A DNA stretch of 62,574 nt from Nostoc sp. S4 (GTDB lineage Bacteria; Cyanobacteriota; Cyanobacteriia; Cyanobacteriales; Nostocaceae). Below, one piece after another: positions 19,001 through 26,220 of the stretch. A program made the translations under genes and the position numbers. The stretch lies in NCBI GenBank assembly GCA_029379225.1, contig JAQYWR010000048.1, positions 1 to 62,574 of the forward strand, in the 5' to 3' direction. The first letter of the stretch is position 1; every line of letters starts with the position of its first letter. The notes beneath the pieces are model-generated. The model was not told the origin of the DNA. It did not search any database and was given only the letters and a program-made list of their open reading frames with translations.

Positions 19001-19136
19001 TCCCACAAACCCCAATAAATGGGTAGCCGTAAGGCTTATCGTTAGACATCGCCCTCCCACAAAGCCCAATAAATGCGTAGCTGTAGGGCTTGTAAGTCAA
19101 ACATCGCTCTCCCAAAAAACGTAATAAACGCTTACG
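19001..19136. repeat. Dispersed repeat family A, tandem units
   Basis: Two ~54-bp units (19001-19054, 19055-19109) and a partial third. Each runs CCCACAAACCCCAATAAATG, then GTAGCCGTAAGGCTT, then GACATCGC. Further units lie at 19775-19918, 20364-20434 and 21061-21117. Confidence 0.7.
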
Positions 19137-19221
19137 CTTAATGTTCGTACAACTAAAGCACAACCTTGACTATCCAAAAACAAAAAATTCAACTGTGTAC
19201 AATTGTGCATACTAGAATTAT

Positions 19222-19494
19222 ATGGAGTATGAATGGGATACTAACAAAGCAAAATCCAATTACCAAAAACATGGAATAGACTTTGCAGATGCGGTTTCTG
19301 TATTTACAGATGATTTTGCTATCACTGTGATTGATGAGCATCCTGATGAGCAACGGTTTGTGACGATAGGGATGGATACTTTTGGTAGAATTATAGTTTT
19401 TGTTTATACGTGGCAGGGTGAAAGTTATATTCGGTTAATATCTGCTTGTAAACCAACTAGGAGAGAACGTCAGCAGTATGAGGATGAGGAATAA
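19222..19494 (+). CDS. brnT: BrnT family toxin
   Basis: Ribonuclease-type toxin of a type II toxin-antitoxin pair. The 90-residue protein begins MEYEWDTNKAKSNYQKHGID (BrnT signature: fEWDxxKAxxNxxKHGI), followed by FADAVSVFTDD, the central RFVTIGMD and the C-terminal SYIRLISACKPTRRERQQYE containing the conserved R-A/C-x-(K)-x-x-R-E-R. All regions are present and the length is normal. It is followed after 3 bases by brnA, giving a two-gene operon in the standard toxin-first order. It probably arrived or spread as a module; it is flanked on both sides by family A repeats. Confidence 0.92.
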   Translation: MEYEWDTNKAKSNYQKHGIDFADAVSVFTDDFAITVIDEHPDEQRFVTIGMDTFGRIIVFVYTWQGESYIRLISACKPTRRERQQYEDEE

Positions 19495-19497
19495 ATC

Positions 19498-19767
19498 ATG
19501 GATACTGAGTATGATTTTAGTAAAGGCAAACGTGGAGCTATTGAGCCTACAGCCGAAGGTAAAACAAGGATTACAATTCGGTTAGATGATGATATTTTGA
19601 CTTGGTTCCGGGAACAAGTTCATCTTGCAAATGGTGGAAACTATCAGAGTTTGATAAATAATGCATTGCGTGAATATGTGCAACAGCGTCGAGAACCTTT
19701 AGAAGAAATTTTACGGCGAGTTGTGCGAGAAGAATTGAGTCAGATAAATATGCGGGTTAATGAGTAA
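19498..19767 (+). CDS. brnA: BrnA family antitoxin
   Basis: DNA-binding antitoxin that neutralises BrnT and represses its own operon. The 89-residue protein contains the BrnA C-terminal region KTRITIRLDDDILTWFREQV followed by YQSLINNALREYVQQ, a ribbon-helix-helix fold. The N-terminal DFSKGKRGAIEP is also typical. The extra C-terminal ~20 residues (EPLEEILRRVVREELSQINM) look like an additional helix. Transcription should start upstream of brnT; the repeat-filled leader at 19140-19221 is the likely promoter and operator. Confidence 0.9.
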   Translation: MDTEYDFSKGKRGAIEPTAEGKTRITIRLDDDILTWFREQVHLANGGNYQSLINNALREYVQQRREPLEEILRRVVREELSQINMRVNE

Positions 19768-19774
19768 AATAATC

Positions 19775-19918
19775 GCACTTCCCCGAAATCACTAAAATGC
19801 GTAGCCGTAAGGCTTGTCGTTAGACATCGCACTTTCCCATCAACCCCAGTAAATGCGTAGGCATAAGGCTTGTCGTTAGACATCGCACTTTCCCATCAAC
19901 CCCAATAAATGCGATCGC
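19775..19918. repeat. Dispersed repeat family A, three units
   Basis: Units at 19775-19832, 19833-19888 and a partial at 19889-19918, nearly identical to each other: GTAGCCGTAAGGCTTGTCGT then TAGACATCGCACTTTCCC. The last ends in a HIP1 octamer. It separates brnTA from the second, broken brnT. Confidence 0.7.
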
Positions 19919-19991
19919 TTCTGTGCACTCCATCCTAAAGTTCAAGTCAGTGTAGGATAGCAAAGGCAAATATTTTCGGTATATACTATAA

Positions 19992-20117
19992 ATGCGCTTT
20001 GAGTGGGACGAGAATAAAGCTGAGTCGAATTTTTTGAAACATGGTATTCAATTCGAGGAAGCTGTAACAGTTTTTGCTGACCCCTATCTCCTGTTTACGG
20101 AGGACTCTAGTCATTAT
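19992..20117 (+). pseudogene. Second brnT, truncated after ~40 residues
   Basis: Starts MRFEWDENKAESNFLKHGIQ then FEEAVTVFADPYLLFTEDSS, a clear BrnT N-terminus. It then loses all similarity at about 20110, where an unrelated minus-strand antitoxin remnant begins. The frame runs on to 20201 only by chance. The C-terminal catalytic half is absent, so it cannot be a working toxin. Confidence 0.8.
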
Positions 20118-20327
20118 TCATCCTTTATTTGCCAAAATCTGAAAAATCACCTCCCTGCTGACTGTTTCTGTATCCTTACCTTCTTTAATGGCTTTTTCTA
20201 AAGCTATATCTTCAAGAATTTCTGCTAACAAATCAGCAAATACTTCTTTCTGTTCTTGGATAACTTCGGTGAGTGCGGTTTTAAATAGTTACTTAATTTT
20301 TTCTTCGTTAAGGTTAAATTCTGTCAT
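20118..20327 (-). pseudogene. Antitoxin-like protein broken by an early stop
   Basis: The minus-strand frame from ATG 20327 reads MTEFNLNEEKIK, then TAA (20289-20291), then LFKTALTEVIQEQKEVFADL, LAEILEDIALEKAIKEG and so on to TGA at 20118-20120. The amphipathic helix followed by EDIALEKAIKEG is typical of small antitoxins found beside RelE or PIN toxins in cyanobacteria (family memory, not a search). The stop at codon 13 and the lack of a later start indicate inactivation. Its toxin partner is missing; the neighbouring brnT fragment seems fused to it by rearrangement. Confidence 0.55.
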
Positions 20328-20363
20328 ATAATTTCCTTCAACTTCGGATTGATACTAGCATGG

Positions 20364-20434
20364 CGATCGCACTTCAATACCACAAACCCCAATAAATGCG
20401 TAGACGCACAGCGGCTTGTCGTCAGACATCGCCC
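20364..20434. repeat. Dispersed repeat family A, GTAGACGCACAGCGG subtype
   Basis: Positions 20400-20425 are an exact 26-base inverted match to positions 23961-23986 inside the CHAT gene. This unit has the same CCACAAACCCCAATAAATGC lead-in as the other copies. Confidence 0.75.
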
Positions 20435-20443
20435 TATAAATCT

Positions 20444-20724
20444 CTAACCCAGCAAACGTTTGAGTTGTTTATAAACTTCATCGTCGTTACGTTTACCTAC
20501 TAATATCACTTCGACTAAATCTGCATCTACATCAAAGCGGTAAACAATACGATATTCTCCAGAATCTACCCGATAGTATCCTGGATAACCAGTTAATTCT
20601 TTATAATCTGCGGGTAAGGGGTGAACATTCAGCGACATTACTTTTTCGCTATTTGGGCAGCTATTTTAGGTTGTAAACCTTTGATAAAATCGAGAACCGT
20701 CTCTAAACCGTCTAACTTCGCCAT
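20444..20724 (-). pseudogene. RelE/ParE-type toxin with a single-base frameshift
   Basis: The first frame, from ATG 20724, encodes KLDGLETVLDFIKGLQPKIA and stops after 28 codons. The following frame (20638-20444) continues the same fold with PLPADYKELTGYPGYYRVDS, GEYRIVYRF and VILVGKRNDDEVYKQLKRLL, which are strong RelE-family blocks. Adding one A to the five-base A/T tract at 20642-20646 would rejoin the halves (AKK|VMSLNVHPLPADY). The antitoxin gene lies 8 bases upstream. It is therefore probably inactivated, unless the frameshift is a sequencing error or is bypassed by slippage. Confidence 0.75.
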
Positions 20725-20732
20725 ACTAGAAA

Positions 20733-21002
20733 TTAATCATCAAGCGCTGCTAAACGTTCTAGTTCTGCTGTAAAAATCTCCAAACCAACCATTTTAGAAT
20801 TAGCCACAGCCATTTGTGCTTGTTGACCTAAAATTAAATCTTCTAATTGAGCAATTCGATTCATTAATTGCTCGTAATTGTCCACCGACATAATTACGTA
20901 ACTAGCTTGCGATTCGCTTGTCAGTACCACTGGTTCCGTCGCAGCTTGTTCTAAAACATCGCTGTGGAGATTTTGGATGTCTCCAAGGGTAAATCGGCGC
21001 AT
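20733..21002 (-). CDS. Phd/YefM-type antitoxin
   Basis: About 89 residues. The N-terminal half (RRFTLGDIQNLHSDVLEQAA then EPVVLTSESQASYVIMSVDNYEQLM) is the Phd/YefM DNA-binding fold with the usual VLT...S..YVIMS..nYe pattern. The C-terminal half (AQLEDLILGQQAQMA onwards) is the helical toxin-binding tail. ATG 21002 is chosen; an upstream TTG at 21008 adds two residues. It is the first gene of a pair with the frameshifted RelE-like toxin 8 bases downstream. It should bind its own promoter, just upstream at 21003-21060. Confidence 0.88.
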   Translation of the reverse strand: MRRFTLGDIQNLHSDVLEQAATEPVVLTSESQASYVIMSVDNYEQLMNRIAQLEDLILGQQAQMAVANSKMVGLEIFTAELERLAALDD

Positions 21003-21060
21003 TTTCAAGCTTTCTTAAATGCTTATGAAGAGATTATAGCAAGTACATCATTTGCCCTTC

Positions 21061-21117
21061 ATCCCATCAATAATAAATGCATAGACGCATAGTGGCTTGT
21101 CGTCAGACATTGCACTT
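21061..21117. repeat. Dispersed repeat family A, last clustered unit
   Basis: ATAGACGCATAGTGGCTTGT followed by CGTCAGACATTGCAC, preceded by the usual CCATCAATAATAAATGC lead. It closes the 19.0-21.1 kb cluster. Confidence 0.65.
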
Positions 21118-21239
21118 CCCTAATATCATAAATGCGATTGCACTCTCCTCAAACTAAGCAAAATGCGATCGCTCACTACTAACCCTTCACTTCTTCCTTA
21201 TTATTCTTATTTTTTAGGAAAGACACTAGGTATTGCATC

Positions 21240-21740
21240 CTATCTTTTTACTTGGCAAACTCTCAACCTCTCTCGTGTTTCTGGATGGCTGATAAAATAA
21301 TCTTGCAGCCAGTTGCAACCCCGTACAAGCAAATCATCTAACTCACCAAGTTGCCATACATTTATGCTACCGTCACTAAATACAGTGAATACGCGCTTAC
21401 CATCAGAGCTAAAAGCGGCGCGGCTGACTTCTTTCTTATACTCTTTAAGGTCGGCAAGTAAATTACCTTTAGTGTCCCATACCTTCACGGTTCCATCTGA
21501 TGATTCGGTAAGTATGCGCTTTCCATCAGGGCTAAAAACAGCGCTTGTGACTCCTTGCTGATGTCCTTTCAAGTCAGCCATTAGATTACCTGCTCTGTCC
21601 CAGATTTTGGCAGTACTATCATCTGACGCAGTAACAATACGCTGTCCATCGGGGCTAAAGGCGGCACTGATAATGAATTTCTGGTGTCCTTTGAGGTTAG
21701 TTTGTAAATTGCCTTTTGTATCCCATAGTAGCTTTAATTT
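21240..21740 (-). pseudogene. 3' fragment of a WD40-repeat protein
   Basis: Encodes the last three WD40 blades (FSPDGQRIVTASDDSTAKIW, FSPDGKRILTESSDGTVKVW, FSSDGKRVFTVFSDGSINVW). The C-terminal tail LDDLLVRGCNWLQDYFISHP is typical of the ends of large cyanobacterial WD40 proteins with an N-terminal NTPase domain. Everything before the first visible blade is missing, and there is no plausible start. The break falls about 21725-21745, where the sequence passes directly into a different broken gene on the other strand. Confidence 0.8.
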
Positions 21741-22291
21741 TCGTATCAACAACATTCAACAGTCCCAAAGTTGAGGCAATAAACAGCCAAAATCTAAATG
21801 TAACCCAATTAACGACATCAAGTGCGATCGCACCAGCACCAGAATGGAAAAAATTCTCTCCAGATGAAGGCCAATCCTCTATTCTCATGCCAGGTGAGAA
21901 AATTTCAGATATCACACCAGAGCAAAGTGAAAAGCCTGACATTGTTAAGTCTACAAAAATGTATTTGAGTACTGATGAAACAAATGTGTATATAGTTGGC
22001 TATGCTGACTTTAAGAATGATCTGACTCAGATTTCTTCAACTGAATTATTGGATTTCGCTGTACAAGGAATGTTAGAGGATGGAAAAAAATTATTAAGTC
22101 AGCAAAATATTACTTTAGGTGCATATCCCGGTATAGAAATGAATTTATAGGATGAAAAAGAAGGAATTTTTTTGAGGGGTAGAGTTTTTATTGTTAATCA
22201 ACGGTTGTATTTACTGTTTGTTGGAAGCGATAAAAATCCTCAAATCAGTGATGTGAGAAAGTTTTTTGACTCCTTCGAGTTAATACAGTAA
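21716..22291 (+). pseudogene. Secreted protein of unknown function, 5'-truncated and with an in-frame stop
   Basis: The readable frame has no good start (only a TTG inside the WD40 fragment). It begins with part of a hydrophobic segment and continues APAPEWKKFSPDEGQSSILM and YIVGYADFKNDL to LGAYPGIEMNL, then TAG at 22148-22150. The same frame resumes at once with DEKEGIFLRGRVFIVNQRLY then LLFVGSDKNPQISDV and ends at TAA 22289-22291. The pattern (P.GrE......RgRvfiVnqRlY.l.v.g) recalls a cyanobacterial secreted family often seen with protein kinases. Two lesions, a lost 5' end and a nonsense codon, mark it as decayed. Confidence 0.65.
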
Positions 22292-22332
22292 TTATTAAAT
22301 TACTATAACAGTCTTAAATCATTCGTGAAAAT

Positions 22333-22367
22333 TAGATCCCCGACTTCTTTGAGAAGTCGGGGATCTA
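22333..22367. terminator. Perfect 16-bp hairpin (dispersed type)
   Basis: Arms TAGATCCCCGACTTCT and AGAAGTCGGGGATCTA with a 3-base loop. A degraded copy occurs at 9489-9520. The high GC content within an AT-rich spacer suggests a mobile terminator-like repeat. Confidence 0.7.
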
Positions 22368-22422
22368 GACACCACAAATTTTCACAATTCATCTAGGATT
22401 GTTATATATAACTCTGTTTTTT

Positions 22423-22566
22423 GTGATTACTAATACAAAAATTCAAGAAAAGATTCTTTCCATAAATTCTGCCAAATTGCCAAATAAGTTGGCTCTTATC
22501 TGTATTGTTGTCTTATTTTCAGCTAATATGGCATTGGCACAGTTACACAAAAAATCTGAGCTTTAG
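22423..22566 (+). pseudogene. Orphan signal-peptide fragment
   Basis: From GTG 22423 the frame reads MITNTKIQEKILSINSAKLP then NKLALICIVVLFSANMALAQ and stops soon after (TAG 22564-22566). It is a textbook signal peptide with an A-L-A-Q cleavage site but almost no mature protein. It is probably the 5' end of a secreted-protein gene whose remainder was lost. A very short secreted peptide cannot be excluded. Confidence 0.5.
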
Positions 22567-22939
22567 TATCTACTCGCAATTAAGTTTAATACCTTTGGCA
22601 CCAGTAATTGTCAACCCCCTTCGGGGGAATTTAAAATTCAAAATTCAAAATTCATGCATTAAAGATCCCACGGATAAATCCGGGGACTTGAAATAATGGC
22701 GCTGCGCTTTTTGTACCTCCATTCATAAATGAAGGGGCTTGTACCAACTGCTCCAATCCAAACCTTTAATCCAAAATTCATGGAATTTCAAAATGTAGAA
22801 ATTAAAAATTATTTAATTACTTTTGAATTTTGAATTTTGAATTTTGAATTGGAGCGAAGCGAGGGTTATTCAGATAAAAGTTTACTTTTCTGAATAAAAC
22901 CTTTTAAAATAACGGCTCTTGTTAAGGAATTTATATATT
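22567..22939. other. Spacer with inverted ATTCAAA arrays
   Basis: No gene was found. Positions 22633-22653 hold tandem AAATTCA units, and 22821-22850 hold the complementary TTTTGAA units. The two perfect ~22-base arms enclose about 170 bases. The flanks carry GGGGGAA/GGAGCGAAGCGAGG motifs. Confidence 0.5.
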
Positions 22940-23137
22940 ATGATTGCTACGTTAATTGTAGCTTGGATTGTCTTCATAATATTGTGGAAGTTGCTGAAAG
23001 CAACCGTGAGTACTGCATTGACTCTTGCAGCAATCCTTATTTTATTAAATATCAGTTTTGGCATTACTCCACAAGATATTTGGCATCATATAACCCAGTT
23101 TGCTCAAACTATTTCGCAAATCCAAAGCGGCAAGTAA
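22940..23137 (+). CDS. Small membrane protein of unknown function
   Basis: A 65-residue protein with one long hydrophobic N-terminal region (MIATLIVAWIVFIILWKLLK) and a second (LTLAAILILLNISFGI), then a short amphipathic tail (TPQDIWHHITQFAQTISQIQ). ATG 22940 is chosen over a TTG 21 bases upstream; AAGGA lies about 12 bases before the ATG. I do not recognise a named family, though similar short two-helix proteins are common in cyanobacteria. It is convergent with the thioesterase gene downstream. Confidence 0.6.
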   Translation: MIATLIVAWIVFIILWKLLKATVSTALTLAAILILLNISFGITPQDIWHHITQFAQTISQIQSGK

Positions 23138-23217
23138 AAAATTAAAAATTCACTTTTGCTAATCAACGTAAATCGCAAACATAAACAGACAAAATTTTCA
23201 TCTATAAGCTTTGTCTA

Positions 23218-23715
23218 TCAAGTATTTAACGCTGAAATCTTAACCAATGCATCCTTAAAACTTGGTGGTAACTGACGCATAATCTTGCCTCTTTCGCGAT
23301 CTAAAGCTACTAAGGTGACCTTAGCTGTGACGTATAATTGTTGTCTATCAGTTGAGACAATGGCATAATCCCAATCGATTCGTACGCCAGTAACCTCAGC
23401 CATGCGCGTTTTTACTACTGCTGCCATCCCTAATAGAATTGAACGATGATAGCGCACCGACAATTCTACAACTGGTAAATCACAACCTAAAGCTACTAGA
23501 TCGGAAAATTCAATACCGATAGATCGCAAGCATTCAACTCGTGCTTCTTCCATCCAAGCTAGATAGGAACCATGCCAGACATTACCTGCATAGTCAGTGT
23601 GATGGGGTTGCACTCTTATAGGATATTCAAACCAGTTCTCAAATACATGACTTGATGGATTGTCAAGGGCACTGGTTGGTGGTAATTTTGGTTGGTTGGG
23701 TTTTTCTTCTGACAT
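23218..23715 (-). CDS. Acyl-CoA thioesterase (hotdog fold)
   Basis: Hydrolyses an acyl-CoA or aryl-CoA thioester. The protein is about 165 residues and has the 4-hydroxybenzoyl-CoA thioesterase/YbgC signature: RVQPHHTDYAGNVWHGSYLA then WMEEARVECLRSIG, with the catalytic Asp in HTDYAGNVWH. This is followed by LPVVELSVRYHRSILLGM and a C-terminal hotdog strand (YVTAKVTLVALDRERGK). Candidate substrates include an intermediate of phylloquinone synthesis, but sequence alone does not decide this. ATG 23715 is preferred over the GTG at 23742. Confidence 0.85.
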   Translation of the reverse strand: MSEEKPNQPKLPPTSALDNPSSHVFENWFEYPIRVQPHHTDYAGNVWHGSYLAWMEEARVECLRSIGIEFSDLVALGCDLPVVELSVRYHRSILLGMAAVVKTRMAEVTGVRIDWDYAIVSTDRQQLYVTAKVTLVALDRERGKIMRQLPPSFKDALVKISALNT

Positions 23716-23843
23716 TTTCAAGTTTGTGGACACTATTTTCACAATCTATAAATTATCTAAATATCGAATAGTATAAAAATTAATTGCGTTCCAGGAGTTA
23801 TTGATTTAAAATTTACACTTCCGAGTATAGGGAGTGTTTTGTT

Positions 23844-25937
23844 ATGCGGCCTAATCTCCGGTATATTAGGGTTGTGACTTTGACTCTACTTAGTTTAGTA
23901 GGTTTTGGGATGGCCTATCCAAAAAATAATCAAGTAAGTAGAAATACAAAGTTACCATGCCTGACGACAAGCCGCTGTGCGTCTACAGATTTTGGAGAAA
24001 AAGCTCAAGCTTTACCCCAGAATAATCAACTCTCAGAAATTGAAAGGCTCAATCAAGAGGCTATAAAACAATCTCAGCAAGGTCAATCGCAACAAGCATT
24101 GCAAAGATTAGAAAAAGCATTAGCCATCAGTAGAGAAATTGGAGAGCGTTCTTGGGAAGCTATAACATTCAACAATATCGGCAGAGTATACCAAAGTCAA
24201 AAAAAGTATGCCGAAGCACTTCAATCTTATCAGCAAGCCGTATTTATTAATAAAGAACTTGGGGATCTCGTTCGACTTGGCAAAACATACAGTAACATAG
24301 GTTACTTATTCGATATTCAAAACCAACCAGAGTTAGCAATTCTTTTCTACAAGCGGTGTGTAATTAATCGTGAGAAAGCTCGCTTGAATCCATCAGCCCT
24401 GACTGCACGACAACCAGATGCTTATAGCATAACTGTTAATCAGACATATCACTTTTTGAGTGAACGATTACTCAAACAGGAACGTATTCCGGAAGCGCAA
24501 CGGACAATGGATTTACTCAAAGTTGAAGAATTAGAGGAGTATCTCCAAAATGTGCCGGGAAATCAACGTACTGCTCAAGGCATTGATATAGTGGCACAAG
24601 AAAAACCAATTACCCAAAAGTTGGATCGAACTCTAGATAATGCTGTTGTACTCGGTAAAGAACTCACAAAACTCCGAAAAATTTCTCCCCAAGAGCGATC
24701 GCCAGAACAAAAACAACGCATCGAACAGTTAGTATTAAATCAACAGCAACTCTTGGATGAATTTAATAAATTTCTTGATAGTCCTCCTGTGAGAGCGCAG
24801 ATAGAACAAATTAGCCGTACTGCTAGGCAGCAAAATTTGGATTTAGAAAGTCTCAATCAAGTTCGGGATAATTTAGCGCGATTGCCCCAAAAATCTGCAT
24901 TACTCTATCCATTAATTTTAAAAGATAGCTTGGAATTGGTATTAGTAACTCCCGATTCTCCACCAATTCATCGCACTGTTACTGTAACAAGCGAAAATCT
25001 CCATCAAACAATTGGCGATTTCCGCCAAGCTTTAATCAATCCTAGTCAAAATATCAAAACACCTGCACGCCAATTATATAACTGGCTGATTAAACCAATA
25101 GAGAAAGACCTGAAACTCTCAGGTACACAAACTTTGATTTATGCTCCAGATGACCAATTACGTTACATTCCTTTAGCCGCTTTATATGATGGCAAAAATT
25201 GGTTAGTCGAACGGTTTAGTGTAAATCACATTACATCTGCTAGCTTGACTAACTTAAATACTCCAAAACAATCGACTTTGCGAGTTTTAGCAGGCGCTTT
25301 TACTAAAGGTAATTATCGAATCCAACTTGGCAATCGCCAAGTTGCTTTTGCTGGTTTGCCATTTGCAATGCAGGAAGTAGACAGCTTAGCTGCGGCGGTT
25401 CCTGAAACTAAGAAGCTTTTAAACGATGCCTTTAGTCCCAGAGTTGCTGTACCCCAAATGGATGATTATACAATTGTCCATTTAGCGACTCATGCAGCCT
25501 TTGTGGTGGGTAAACCAGAAGATTCATTTATTTTATTCGGAAATGGCGATCGCGTTAACTTTAGAAATGTCTCTAGTTGGTCACTCCCGAATGTAGATTT
25601 AGTAGTACTGAGTGCGTGTGAAACTGGCTTGGGAGGCAAGTTGGGTAACGGTGAGGAAATTTTGGGCTTTGGCTATCAGATCCAACAAACCGGCGCTAAA
25701 GCCGCCATCGCCTCGTTATGGTCTGTGGATGATGGTGGTACACAAGCACTAATGAGCGCTTTTTATAATATTCTCTCTTCTGAGAAGTTGACTAAAACTC
25801 AAGCCCTACGACAAGCTCAAATCTCATTAATCACCGGATCGCAGGCAAAAAATGACAATGCACCTACAACGCCAGTTAGTAACTTTAGTCATCCCTATTA
25901 CTGGGCACCTTTTATTTTGATTGGCAACGGACTTTAG
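23844..25937 (+). CDS. TPR-CHAT protein (caspase-like protease domain)
   Basis: A 697-residue protein. The N-terminus has a membrane or signal segment (VVTLTLLSLVGFGMAY). Tetratricopeptide repeats follow at about residues 60-170 (WEAITFNNIGRVYQSQKKYA, LGKTYSNIGYLFDIQNQPE), then a coiled region. A CHAT domain occupies about 420-697, with the catalytic dyad apparently intact: His550 in HLATHAAF and Cys592 in LSACETGLGG. Cyanobacteria carry many TPR-CHAT proteins; some CHAT proteases act in defence or cell death, but no partner gene is evident here. Residues 40-48 (LTTSRCAST) are encoded by an inserted copy of repeat family A, kept in frame. The next gene is remote, so it is monocistronic. Confidence 0.9.
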   Translation: MRPNLRYIRVVTLTLLSLVGFGMAYPKNNQVSRNTKLPCLTTSRCASTDFGEKAQALPQNNQLSEIERLNQEAIKQSQQGQSQQALQRLEKALAISREIGERSWEAITFNNIGRVYQSQKKYAEALQSYQQAVFINKELGDLVRLGKTYSNIGYLFDIQNQPELAILFYKRCVINREKARLNPSALTARQPDAYSITVNQTYHFLSERLLKQERIPEAQRTMDLLKVEELEEYLQNVPGNQRTAQGIDIVAQEKPITQKLDRTLDNAVVLGKELTKLRKISPQERSPEQKQRIEQLVLNQQQLLDEFNKFLDSPPVRAQIEQISRTARQQNLDLESLNQVRDNLARLPQKSALLYPLILKDSLELVLVTPDSPPIHRTVTVTSENLHQTIGDFRQALINPSQNIKTPARQLYNWLIKPIEKDLKLSGTQTLIYAPDDQLRYIPLAALYDGKNWLVERFSVNHITSASLTNLNTPKQSTLRVLAGAFTKGNYRIQLGNRQVAFAGLPFAMQEVDSLAAAVPETKKLLNDAFSPRVAVPQMDDYTIVHLATHAAFVVGKPEDSFILFGNGDRVNFRNVSSWSLPNVDLVVLSACETGLGGKLGNGEEILGFGYQIQQTGAKAAIASLWSVDDGGTQALMSAFYNILSSEKLTKTQALRQAQISLITGSQAKNDNAPTTPVSNFSHPYYWAPFILIGNGL
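23961..23986 (-). repeat. Repeat family A copy inside a coding region
   Basis: A 26-base exact inverted match to 20400-20425, lying within codons 40-48 of the CHAT gene without breaking the frame. Confidence 0.8.
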
Positions 25938-25995
25938 CGAACTTCAAGAAATAAATTATCCTGTATCAAGTTGTTGACAGTTGACTGTGAACACT

Positions 25996-26023
25996 GGGAT
26001 ATTTTTTATTTATTAGTCCCTTA
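25996..26023. repeat. Dispersed repeat family B, third copy
   Basis: GGGATATTTTTTATTTATTA followed by GTCCCTTA, the same orientation as the copy at 14847. Confidence 0.55.
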
Positions 26024-26049
26024 GCGTATCACCAGTGAAATCGCCATAA

Positions 26050-26220
26050 CGTTCTGGTAAACTTTCAAGTCAACCCAGATTAATAGGAAAAACGCACACT
26101 CAAGCACAGATGATTGCTACTACTGCTCAGATTCACCAGCTGACTTTAGTAACGCCCAACATGCGCGATTTCAGTAGCTGCGGTATCCCATTATTGAATT
26201 TTTTGACGATCGCGCTTTGA
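26050..26220 (+). pseudogene. VapC (PIN-domain) toxin C-terminal remnant
   Basis: The frame starting after TAA 26047-26049 reads GKTHTQAQMIATTAQIHQLT then LVTPNMRDFSSCGIPLLNF. This is the conserved C-terminal end of PIN toxins (..DaqIAAtAl.h.ltLvTrN.rDF...gip.lnPf). The N-terminal two thirds with the first catalytic acids are absent and there is no antitoxin gene, so it is a remnant. Confidence 0.65.

Larger units (their letters stand above)
18858..19221. other. Intergenic repeat-bearing region after dxr
   Basis: No gene was found. It contains the dxr terminator hairpin (18916-18944) and two to three tandem units of repeat family A (19001-19136). Confidence 0.6.

Noticed and set aside
19001..21117. 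Repeat cluster as a CRISPR array
   Set aside because: The repeats are long, unevenly spaced, interrupted by genes, and lack unique spacers of constant length; no cas genes are present.
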